DNA of 8,365 nucleotides. Origin: an uncultured Pseudomonadota bacterium. GTDB lineage: Bacteria; Pseudomonadota; Gammaproteobacteria; Burkholderiales; SG8-39. The notes beneath the pieces were generated by a model, which saw only the letters and a program-made list of their open reading frames with translations, was not told the origin of the DNA and did not search any database. This document shows, one piece after another, positions 1-5,628 of this stretch. The position numbers and the translations under genes were made by a program. The DNA is taken from assembly GCA_903864555.1 (NCBI GenBank), contig CAIPGJ010000380.1, positions 1 through 8,365 of the forward strand, written 5' to 3'. How positions within the stretch are numbered: the stretch's first letter is position 1; each line of letters opens with the position of its first letter.

Positions 1-198
1 AAGCGGATCACACCGTTGCTGCTGACCGAAGCGCTCACGCGGATTGGTGAGCTGCAGGCGCGCGTGCGGACCGCCCATCTGGAGGCGCATCTGGAGCAGA
101 CCCGCATCCTTACCCCCGAGCAGGTCGCCTTGTACATCAAGTTGCGTGGATATGGGCAAAGTGTGACATCGGGCGGTCCTGGCCACGCGCATAAGTAG
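1..198 (+). CDS. C-terminal end of a Spy/CpxP-like periplasmic protein (partial)
   Basis: The frame is open from the first base and ends at TAG 196-198, so this is the last 65 codons of a gene that begins outside the window. A TTG at 16 is in frame but has no ribosome binding site and is probably internal. The visible peptide is amphipathic and helical (TRIGELQARVRTAHLEAHLE), followed by ILTPEQVALYIKLRGYG and a short tail ending GHAHK. The LTPEQ motif after a charged helix is typical of the Spy/CpxP/periplasmic heavy-metal-sensor (LTXXQ) group, small periplasmic chaperones or metal-stress proteins. The signal peptide and first helices that would confirm this are missing. It is oriented like the next gene but separated from it by about 260 nt, so it probably belongs to an upstream unit. 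Family assignment is moderate; metal binding is only suggested by the terminal histidines. Confidence 0.55.
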   Translation, partial: KRITPLLLTEALTRIGELQARVRTAHLEAHLEQTRILTPEQVALYIKLRGYGQSVTSGGPGHAHK

Positions 199-276
199 AT
201 ATGGGATATCCTGCTCAGCCTGGTGCCTCCGGGGCGGTCGCCTCAATGCTCGGGGATGCGACGAGAGGGCTTTGAA

Positions 277-311
277 ATGAGGGTGCCCCTATTTGCGACT
301 ACCTCCCTCAT
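277..311. promoter_or_regulatory. Inverted repeat upstream of Bug gene 1
   Basis: ATGAGGG at 277-283 is perfectly mirrored by CCCTCAT at 305-311, with 21 nt between. It lies in the 259-nt non-coding leader (199-457) between the partial gene and Bug gene 1. The leader also holds a short dyad right after the first stop (GATAT 198-202 / ATATC 206-210) and an 11-bp dyad GGGCG-A-CGCCC at 340-350. The 7-bp arms could be an operator, but no regulator gene is nearby and no convincing -35/-10 pair was found. Chance cannot be excluded for any of these. Confidence 0.2.
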
Positions 312-446
312 GCTCCCCCGGGATGGCAAGGATTCTCATGGGCGACGCCCTGTCGTTTCATACTGGGCGCCAGCGGTATCCTGCGCCACTTGATCGCGCA
401 CACCGGCCCATCAGGAGTCATGGGCGTCATTCGCATGACCGAAAAC

Positions 447-452
447 AGGAGA
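447..452 (+). promoter_or_regulatory. Ribosome binding site selecting the GTG start of Bug gene 1
   Basis: AGGAGA lies 5 nt before GTG 458. The frame stays open back to a TTG at 293, but that extension has no Shine-Dalgarno sequence and would bury the signal peptide behind about 55 residues. The site therefore decides in favour of GTG 458. Confidence 0.7.
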
Positions 453-457
453 ATGAT

Positions 458-1459
458 GTGAGTCTTTGCCATGCCTTGTTTCGCCGCTTGATCAGTTGCA
501 AGCTTCACGGCCGTGTCGTGCTGTCTGGAGTCCTTGCGTTGACGGCAATTTGTGCGGCTCCTGCAATAGCGCAGGAGTGGCCAACCCGGCCGGTGCGTGT
601 CATCCTGCCCTTTGCCCCGGGCGGCTCCTCGGAGTTCCTTACGCGAGTTGTTACCGATGAGCTGACCAAGCGTTTCAAGCAGACCTTTCTCATCGACAGC
701 CGACCCGGCGCGGGTGGGGTGATCGGCATGGAGTTTGCGGCCCGGGCTGCACCCGATGGCTACACCCTGGGTATCACCGGCATTGCACCGCTCATCATTG
801 CGCCAGCCATGAACCCGGCCACCTTCGATCCCATGAAGAGCTTTGCCCACATTGCTCTTTTCGGCGGAGCTCCCGAGATGATCGTGCTGCACCCCAGTGT
901 GCCAGTGCGCAACATCAAGGAACTGCTGGTTTATGCCAAGGCACAACCGCGCGGCTTCAGCTATGCCACGGCCGGCGTGGGCACCAAGGGCCACTTGCTG
1001 GGCGTCTTGTTTGCCGAGTTGTCGGGTGCCAATATCGTGCATATCCCCTACAAGGGTGGTGGGCCGGTCATCACCGACCTGGTTGCCAATCAGGTGCCTT
1101 CAGCCATCAGCACTGTGGTGTCAGTGGCGCCCCTCCTCAAGGCGGGCAAGATACGCGCGCTTGGTGTCTCCAGTCCCAAGCGCATGGCGGACTTTCCGGA
1201 TGTACCCACCTTTGGCGAGGAGGGCTATCCGGACCTGCTGGGCACGAGCTGGTTTGCCGTGTCCGGGCCTGCGGGCCTTGCACCTGCCATCGTCAACCGG
1301 CTCAATGCCGAGGTGCGGCGCGTGCTTGCATCGCCCGAGGTGCGGCAGAAGCTTGACCCGCAGGGCATAGAAGCCAACGATCTTGACCCGGCGCAATTCA
1401 CCGAGTATGTGCGCACCGAGCTCAAGCGCTGGGGTACGGTGGCGGCACGCGTCAAGTAG
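458..1459 (+). CDS. Bug/TctC-family tripartite tricarboxylate transporter substrate-binding protein (1)
   Basis: A 333-residue periplasmic solute-binding protein of the Bug (TctC) family, which captures small carboxylates or related compounds for tripartite tricarboxylate (TTT) transporters. It has a basic N-terminus (RR at 9-10, R19), a hydrophobic core at about 20-34 and a likely signal peptidase site after PAIA (residue 38), giving mature QEWP. Family landmarks are present: PFAPGGSSE (51-59), RPGAGGVIG (82-90), APDGYT (98-103) and HIPYKGGGP (195-203). The two glycine-rich loops and the YKGGGP turn line the ligand cleft in characterised Bug proteins. Length is normal. GTG is chosen for the AGGAGA 5 nt upstream. 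The stop lies 10 nt before the PrpD-family start, so the two are probably co-transcribed. The ligand cannot be read from sequence; the partner enzyme suggests an organic acid. No TTT membrane genes are nearby. Confidence 0.93.
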   Translation: MSLCHALFRRLISCKLHGRVVLSGVLALTAICAAPAIAQEWPTRPVRVILPFAPGGSSEFLTRVVTDELTKRFKQTFLIDSRPGAGGVIGMEFAARAAPDGYTLGITGIAPLIIAPAMNPATFDPMKSFAHIALFGGAPEMIVLHPSVPVRNIKELLVYAKAQPRGFSYATAGVGTKGHLLGVLFAELSGANIVHIPYKGGGPVITDLVANQVPSAISTVVSVAPLLKAGKIRALGVSSPKRMADFPDVPTFGEEGYPDLLGTSWFAVSGPAGLAPAIVNRLNAEVRRVLASPEVRQKLDPQGIEANDLDPAQFTEYVRTELKRWGTVAARVK

Positions 1460-1469
1460 CAAGGTTCCC

Positions 1470-2915
1470 GTGATCGCCCGCAAGGAGAATGCGTCGGCGT
1501 CCAGTCTGGGTGTGTTTGCCCGCTGGTGCACGGGACTGCGCTTCGGTGATCTGCCGGAAGAGGCGGTGACCGCGGTGCGCAACGATATCCGCGATGCCCT
1601 GGGCTGCGCGCTCTACGGGTCGCGCCTCCCCTGGTCGCGTACCATGCTGGAGACCTTCCTCTGGGATGCGGCCGGTGCGGGCAGGGCGGGCGTCTGGGGC
1701 ACGAATGCCAGGCTGCCGGGCACGCTCGCATCGCTGGTGAACGCCTCCTTCGTGCAGTCCTTCGAACTGGATTCCATGCACCAGCTGGCATCGTTGCATG
1801 CCGGATCCACCATGCTGCCCGCGGTACTGGCCCTGGCCGAGCAGGGTGTGCCAGTGGTTGGACAAGCGGATGGAAAGGCGGGGGGGCATGGCGCAGTGAG
1901 CGGTGAGCGCCTGTTCATCGCCATGGCTGTTGGCTGGGAACTGGGTACGCGCGTTGCCCTGTGCGGCGGTCCTTCGCTGACCAAGGGGTGGCATACGCCC
2001 ACCATCAACGGCACATTTTCCGCAGCAGCAGCGGCGGGCGTGGCTCTGGGGTTGGATGCAACCCGGATGACGCACTGCCTGGGCCTTGCAGCCCTGCAGG
2101 CCAGCGGCATTCTTGCCGTGCAGTACGGAGGTGACGCCAAGCGCCTGTACGCTGGCAAGGCCTCGCAGGCCGGACTGCAGGCGGCGTTACTCGCCGCGCG
2201 CGGTTACAGCGCGCCGCCCGATGTCATGGAATGCGCGCCAGGCGGTTTGCTGCCCACCTTTGCAGGGAGCGACGGCAGTTTCGATGCGTCGAAGCTTACC
2301 GAGGGTCTCGGGAAATCCTGGGCTGCCAGCGGCATCGGCTTCAAGCTCTACGCCACCTGCGCTCCCAACCTAAGCTCAGTGGACCTCGTCCGGGGGTTTC
2401 AGAAGACGCACGGCTTGCGCGTGCAGGACGTCGAATCCATCTCCGCGCATGTCGGTGCGGATTCCTTCCATCACGTCGGCTGGACTTACACGCCGGGCGA
2501 TGTCACCGCAGCGCAGTTCAGCCTGCAGTACGCCATCGCCGTGGCGCTGATCGAGGGGGATGCCTTTGTTGAGCAGTACCGGCCCGAACTCATGGCCGAC
2601 CTGCGCATCCTCGACATGGTGAAGCGCATCAGCATCGTCGAGGATCCCACTATCACCAGGCAGGGTCGCATCGCGCGCAACAGCGCGCGCCTGCGCGTTG
2701 TGCTCAAGTCCGGTGAAGTGCTGCAGAACGAAGTGATGATTCCGCGCGGAAACGCCACCAATCCCGCGAGCGAAGCAGAATTGCACAGCAAGTTCGAACG
2801 TCTGGCCAGGACCGCGCTGAGCCCGTCCCGGATCGAGGACATCAGCTGGGAACTGGCACGGCTGGAGAGCGTGGAGTCGGTGGCGGGTCTGGCGGGGATG
2901 CTGGCTGTCGGTTGA
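1470..2915 (+). CDS. MmgE/PrpD family protein
   Basis: A 481-residue cytoplasmic protein of the MmgE/PrpD family, which includes 2-methylcitrate dehydratase, cis-aconitate decarboxylase and iminodisuccinate epimerase. Visible landmarks: RDALGCALYGS (41-51), FELDSMHQLASLHAG (98-112; family Asp/His-rich active-site segment), the helical-domain stretch INGTFSAAAAAG, GGDAKRLYAGKAS (220-232; K224 aligns with the conserved lysine) and KLYATCAPNLSSVD (292-305). In better-known members the last segment reads K-x-Y-x-x-C-x-x-x-H and the 'K-P-L-H-x-G' motif carries a His. Here these positions are Leu301 and Tyr227, so the exact reaction may differ. GTG 1470 is chosen because AAGG (1461-1464) precedes it by 5 nt and it yields a family-typical length; the frame is open upstream to 1383, overlapping Bug gene 1. 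Co-directional and 10 nt behind Bug gene 1, it probably processes the acid that the binding protein captures. The substrate is unknown. Confidence 0.88.
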   Translation: MIARKENASASSLGVFARWCTGLRFGDLPEEAVTAVRNDIRDALGCALYGSRLPWSRTMLETFLWDAAGAGRAGVWGTNARLPGTLASLVNASFVQSFELDSMHQLASLHAGSTMLPAVLALAEQGVPVVGQADGKAGGHGAVSGERLFIAMAVGWELGTRVALCGGPSLTKGWHTPTINGTFSAAAAAGVALGLDATRMTHCLGLAALQASGILAVQYGGDAKRLYAGKASQAGLQAALLAARGYSAPPDVMECAPGGLLPTFAGSDGSFDASKLTEGLGKSWAASGIGFKLYATCAPNLSSVDLVRGFQKTHGLRVQDVESISAHVGADSFHHVGWTYTPGDVTAAQFSLQYAIAVALIEGDAFVEQYRPELMADLRILDMVKRISIVEDPTITRQGRIARNSARLRVVLKSGEVLQNEVMIPRGNATNPASEAELHSKFERLARTALSPSRIEDISWELARLESVESVAGLAGMLAVG

Positions 2916-3120
2916 GTCGCAGTGTCCCGGCGGGATTTCGTACTATCGACGCACCGGGGGCCAGCCAGTCTGTCGGGAAGCGCGCGCCGCCAGCCGCGAT
3001 GAACTGAAGGGCCTGCTCGACAAGAGCATCGCGTGCCTGCTCAAAATAGAAATCGGTGCGTCTGGGCATGGCCTGCGGACCAGCGATGCCGAGCAGTGTT
3101 TCCAGTGTCATCTGCTGCAG

Positions 3121-3210
3121 TTCCGATCCTTTCATCTCAATCCGATGATGGTACTCGCCGAAGGCAAGGGCGTGAGGGCGGTCGATGCACTGCTCGTGCT
3201 CAAGGCGTAA
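3121..3210 (+). pseudogene. Remnant: C-terminal tail of an ADP-forming acyl-CoA (acetate-CoA) ligase
   Basis: In the frame ending at TAA 3208-3210 the translation contains HLNPMMVLAEGKGVRAVD followed by ALLVLKA and a stop. This closely resembles the extreme C-terminus of the ATP-grasp part of ADP-forming acyl-CoA ligases (typically D-x-N-P-hydrophobic-VLP-x-G-x-GV-x-x-DAL). Those genes are common partners of Bug, crotonase and PrpD genes in Burkholderiales. The frame stays open upstream through 3001 and earlier, but the translation there (for example ELKGLLDKSIACLL) does not resemble the ATP-grasp domain, and there is no start with a ribosome binding site. I infer a decayed or deleted ligase gene of which about 25 codons survive. 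The match was made from memory of the family and is short, so it remains tentative. Confidence 0.42.
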
Positions 3211-3330
3211 TCTGCCACCCGATCAGAAACGGGCAGTTCAGGCACAATCCAGCAGGAAGAATTGAAGCAGGCAGGAAGAACCGGAGCAAGGCAGCACATA
3301 TCAAAGACAGTGACATGTCCAAAAGTTCTC

Positions 3331-3338
3331 AGGAGGGG
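3331..3338 (+). promoter_or_regulatory. Ribosome binding site deciding the start of Bug gene 2
   Basis: AGGAGGGG ends 6 nt before ATG 3345. An in-frame ATG at 3315 would add ten polar residues (MSKSSQEGTA) ahead of the signal peptide, and it overlaps nothing resembling a Shine-Dalgarno sequence. The strong purine run therefore supports ATG 3345. Confidence 0.75.
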
Positions 3339-3344
3339 ACTGCA

Positions 3345-4319
3345 ATGCATATTCTGGAAACGTTGGGCCGGCTGATGCTGGCAGCAAGTCTTGCAGCATG
3401 GAGCAGCCTGATTGCAGCACAGACCTGGCCGGTGAAACCGGTGAAGCTGATCATTCCCTTCGCGCCGGGAGGGCCTCAGGAGATTCCGCTGCGGCCGGTT
3501 TCCGTGAAGCTCACCGAAGTGCTGGGCCAACCCGTCATCATCGACTTCAAGCCCGGTGCTGCTGCCATCATCGGCACTGACTTCGTCGCCAAGTCTGCGC
3601 CGGACGGCTATACCCTGCTCATCATCACCGCCAGCCACACCATCAATCCCAGCACCCAGCGAACCCTGCCTTTTGACGCCATCAGGGACTTCGCGGCGGT
3701 GAGTCCGGTCTCCATGGGCGACATTGTGCTGGTCACGCACCCGAAACATCCACCTGCCACGGTGAAGGAACTGATTGCCTATGCGCGTTCGCAGCCGGGC
3801 AAGCTCAATTATGCCTCCAATGGCATAGGCGCTTCGCTGCATCTTGCCGGCGAACTGTTCAAGATGGTGACCAGTACAGACATCGTGCACATTCCCTACA
3901 AGGGGGCTGGGCCTGCGGTGCTGGGCGTGGTGGCCGGTGAAGCCGACATGATGTTCGTAGCCGTGCCGCCGGCGCTGCCGCAGATCACTGCCGGAAAGTT
4001 GCGCCTGCTGGGCGTGGCGAGTCTGAAGCGGGCGTCTTCCTTGCCCAATACGCCGACCCTGGCGGAGGCGGGATTGGCGAAATTCGAGGCGAGCTCCATG
4101 GTGGGGATACTTGGCCCGGTGGCAACGCCGCGAGCGGCGATCAATCGATTCAACGGCGCCATGGAAAAGATACTGGCCATGCCGGATATCCGCGAGGTAT
4201 TCAATACCAATGGCGTAGAGCCCTGGCACAGCAGCCCCGAGCAGTTCATGGCGTGGATACGCGACGACCAGGCCAAATGGGCGGCGGTGACGAAGGCGAT
4301 CAAGTTCCAGCCGGAGTGA
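3345..4319 (+). CDS. Bug/TctC-family tripartite tricarboxylate transporter substrate-binding protein (2)
   Basis: A 324-residue periplasmic binding protein of the Bug family. The signal peptide has a short n-region (MHILETLGR), a hydrophobic stretch at 10-25 and likely cleavage after SLIAA (residue 25), giving mature QTWP. Landmarks: PFAPGGPQE (38-46), PGAAAIIG (70-77), APDGYT (85-90) and, further on, VHIPYKGAGP. Two ligand-loop positions are unusual. The usual 'GAGG' of the second loop is GAAA here, and the first loop continues QEIPLRPV where most members have T/S-D-I-x-A-R. These sit at the ligand cleft and may mean an atypical ligand. It is separated from the PrpD gene by 429 nt and followed by a truncated molbindin-like frame and a convergent crotonase, so it appears to be transcribed on its own. 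No permease gene accompanies it. Confidence 0.92.
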   Translation: MHILETLGRLMLAASLAAWSSLIAAQTWPVKPVKLIIPFAPGGPQEIPLRPVSVKLTEVLGQPVIIDFKPGAAAIIGTDFVAKSAPDGYTLLIITASHTINPSTQRTLPFDAIRDFAAVSPVSMGDIVLVTHPKHPPATVKELIAYARSQPGKLNYASNGIGASLHLAGELFKMVTSTDIVHIPYKGAGPAVLGVVAGEADMMFVAVPPALPQITAGKLRLLGVASLKRASSLPNTPTLAEAGLAKFEASSMVGILGPVATPRAAINRFNGAMEKILAMPDIREVFNTNGVEPWHSSPEQFMAWIRDDQAKWAAVTKAIKFQPE

Positions 4320-4375
4320 TGTGGGCTGGCTGAGGCGGGTTTGCAGCGGATGCGGATCGGTTCGATTCTGTCGAA

Positions 4376-4525
4376 ATGCAACCAGAGCCGCTGGGCCTGA
4401 TGAAGGAGCTGGAAGTGGAATACGGCGCTCGCAATGCCATCGTGGGCAAGTTGAAGAAGATCAACAAGGGATCGGTCATGTGCCAGGTGGAAGTGGATGT
4501 CATGGATCCATCACTGCTCAGCTGA
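4376..4525 (+). pseudogene. Truncated molbindin-like (Mop/TOBE domain) gene
   Basis: A short frame ends at TGA 4523-4525. From GTG 4415, which has AAGGAG (4403-4408) 6 nt upstream, it reads MEYGARNAIVGKLKKINKG then SVMCQVEVDV, and then diverges into MDPSLLS-stop, 36 codons in all. In-frame ATGs at 4376 and 4400 would lengthen it to 49 or 41 residues without adding recognisable sequence. The ARN-x-IVGK...KKI-x-KGSVM-x-x-V-x-V-D pattern is the first half of a molybdate/molybdopterin-binding Mop (TOBE) domain, normally about 68-70 residues; the second half, ending in a V-K-A-x-x-V-hydrophobic strand, is absent. The break lies 8 nt before the end of the convergent crotonase gene, suggesting that a rearrangement removed the 3' half. 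The intact ribosome binding site means a half-domain peptide might still be made, but it should not fold as a normal Mop. Confidence 0.6.
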
Positions 4526-4533
4526 CCCGCGCC

Positions 4534-5328
4534 TTATTTTCCCCTGAATTTCGGCGCTCGCTTTTCTGCAAACGCGCGCTGCCCTTCCCTGAAATCTTCG
4601 CTCGTGCTGGCGAGCTGAATGGCGGCCTGCACGGCTGCGGCCTGGGCCGCGTCGGGCTGCGGGGCTACGGCGCGCAGGGAGAGTTTGGCGGCTGCGATGC
4701 TGAGTGGGGCGCCGGCGGCCAGGTCGGCGAGGTATTGCGCGGCTTCGCGCTGGAAGGTTTCGGTGGGGTATACACGGTTGATGAGGCCCAGGGCCAGTGC
4801 TTCTGCGGCCGGGTAACGCCGCGCGGTGAAGAGGATTTCTCGTGCAGCGGGCGTGCCCACGGCTTCGGCCAGCGTCTGTACGCCGAAGAGCGAGTAGCCC
4901 AGGCCCATGCGTGCGGCTGGCACTGAAAAGCTCGCATCCGCCGAGGCGATGCGCAGGTCGCACAGCACCGAGATCGACACCCCCGCACCGAAGCAGAAGC
5001 CGCGGATCAGCGCCACGGTCGGTTTCCTTGCCAGTTGCAGGTGCCCCAGCGCGGAGCTTGCGCCGCCTTCGAAGTGGGTGTGTATGGCCTGCAGTCGACC
5101 CTTGTCGGCGAGGCCGCCGATGTCCAGCCCAGAGGAGAAGGCATCGTCGCCTTCGCCGGCCAGGGCGATCACACGCACCGTGTCATCCGCCTCGTAATCA
5201 CTCAGCACGGCATCGAGATCGGCCAGCATGCCGGCACTGATGGCATTGCGCTTGCCGGGATTGGAGAAGGCGATGTGGCCGACGCCGTTTTCGATGCGGG
5301 TCAGCAGGGTTCCACCCTTGTTTGCCAT
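4534..5328 (-). CDS. Enoyl-CoA hydratase/isomerase (crotonase) family protein
   Basis: A 264-residue cytoplasmic crotonase-fold protein. The ATG (complement of 5326-5328) has AGGAA 5 nt upstream; a longer frame to 5403 lacks such a site. Crotonase features: PGKRNAI (24-30), first oxyanion-hole loop AFSSGLDIGGL (63-73), second loop GFCFGAGVSISVLCDLRIA (110-128), the ASFSVPAARMGLG segment (132-144) and the C-terminal helix ending EKRAPKFRGK. Aligned to rat mitochondrial enoyl-CoA hydratase, the two catalytic glutamates (Glu144, Glu164) fall at Ser118 and Ala138. The oxyanion holes for CoA thioesters are kept, but ordinary syn-hydration is doubtful; isomerase, decarboxylase, hydrolase or C-C bond chemistry are alternatives. 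It converges on Bug gene 2 and the truncated Mop frame, and diverges from the alpha/beta hydro-lyase operon across 300 nt, so it is probably its own unit or shares a control region. Confidence 0.88.
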   Translation of the reverse strand: MANKGGTLLTRIENGVGHIAFSNPGKRNAISAGMLADLDAVLSDYEADDTVRVIALAGEGDDAFSSGLDIGGLADKGRLQAIHTHFEGGASSALGHLQLARKPTVALIRGFCFGAGVSISVLCDLRIASADASFSVPAARMGLGYSLFGVQTLAEAVGTPAAREILFTARRYPAAEALALGLINRVYPTETFQREAAQYLADLAAGAPLSIAAAKLSLRAVAPQPDAAQAAAVQAAIQLASTSEDFREGQRAFAEKRAPKFRGK

Positions 5329-5354
5329 GTCGGTTCCTGATGTCGTGGAGGCCT

Positions 5355-5375
5355 GTCCGGAGGGTATGCCCGGAC
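5355..5375. promoter_or_regulatory. Dyad upstream of the crotonase gene
   Basis: GTCCGG (5355-5360) and CCGGAC (5370-5375) form a perfect 6-bp inverted repeat around 9 nt, 27-47 nt upstream of the crotonase start on the minus strand. A second dyad, CCGGC (5387-5391) / GCCGG (5396-5400), lies next to it. The position suits an operator or 5'-UTR hairpin of the crotonase gene. No regulator gene is nearby, and in GC-rich DNA such arms may arise by chance. Confidence 0.25.
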
Positions 5376-5403
5376 TGTCCGACACCCCGGCAGGCGCCGG
5401 CAA

Positions 5404-5628
5404 AGTAACACAGCCCGCGCTGGACGATGGGGTAAGATCGTGCCGCGCCGGAGAGGATCCCCGTCAGAGCAGATCCCCCTGGCTGGACAGTTCAGCAGCC
5501 CACACAGGGCGAGCAGTGGCCCACAGGGCAGGGGGGAGGCTCCACATGCATGGTTGGTTGCAGGATCACATTCCACGGTGCACTGCGTGGCGCTTGCGCA
5601 CGGCCCCGGGCCTGCCGGGTGAGACGGC
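5404..5628. promoter_or_regulatory. Divergent intergenic region between crotonase and hydro-lyase operon
   Basis: This stretch belongs to the 300-nt gap between the crotonase start (5328) and the alpha-subunit start (5629) and should hold the promoter of the hydro-lyase operon. A weak -10-like TAAGAT lies at 5433-5438 without a clear -35. CACAGGGC occurs twice in direct orientation (5503-5510 and 5522-5529). A dyad CCACG (5573-5577) / CGTGG (5586-5590) lies about 40 nt before the alpha start. Frames through the region give only low-confidence peptides, and I see no gene in it. Confidence 0.3.

Larger units (their letters stand above)
2916..3344. other. 429-nt stretch without an intact gene
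   Basis: Between the PrpD-family stop and Bug gene 2 no frame gives a complete recognisable protein. The last part of a plus-strand frame (3121-3210) looks like the tail of an acyl-CoA ligase and is listed separately. On the minus strand a frame runs from ATG 3133-3135 to 2842, overlapping the PrpD gene; its middle (containing TDFYFEQARDALVEQ) has plausible amino-acid composition, but I recognise no family and it ends in low-complexity proline/serine. A terminator after the PrpD gene was not apparent. The Bug 2 promoter presumably lies in the final 130 nt, but no strong box is visible. Confidence 0.5.

Noticed and set aside
293..457. N-terminal extension of Bug gene 1 back to TTG 293
   Set aside because: No ribosome binding site at 293, and the extension would place about 55 arginine/histidine-rich residues before a clear signal peptide; GTG 458 has a good site.
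308..1042. 244-residue minus-strand frame opposite Bug gene 1
   Set aside because: Antisense shadow rich in His, Gln and Arg without any domain pattern; the opposite strand encodes a clear Bug protein.
1383..1469. Longer PrpD-family start overlapping Bug gene 1
   Set aside because: It is the shadow frame of the Bug 1 C-terminus, the residues do not resemble the family, and GTG 1470 gives a normal length.
4526..4533. Terminator between the Mop fragment and the crotonase gene
   Set aside because: The 8-nt gap and its flanks contain no stem-loop with a T tract.
4321..4926. 201-residue plus-strand frame over the crotonase gene
   Set aside because: Glycine/cysteine-rich shadow of the minus-strand crotonase, with no recognisable family.
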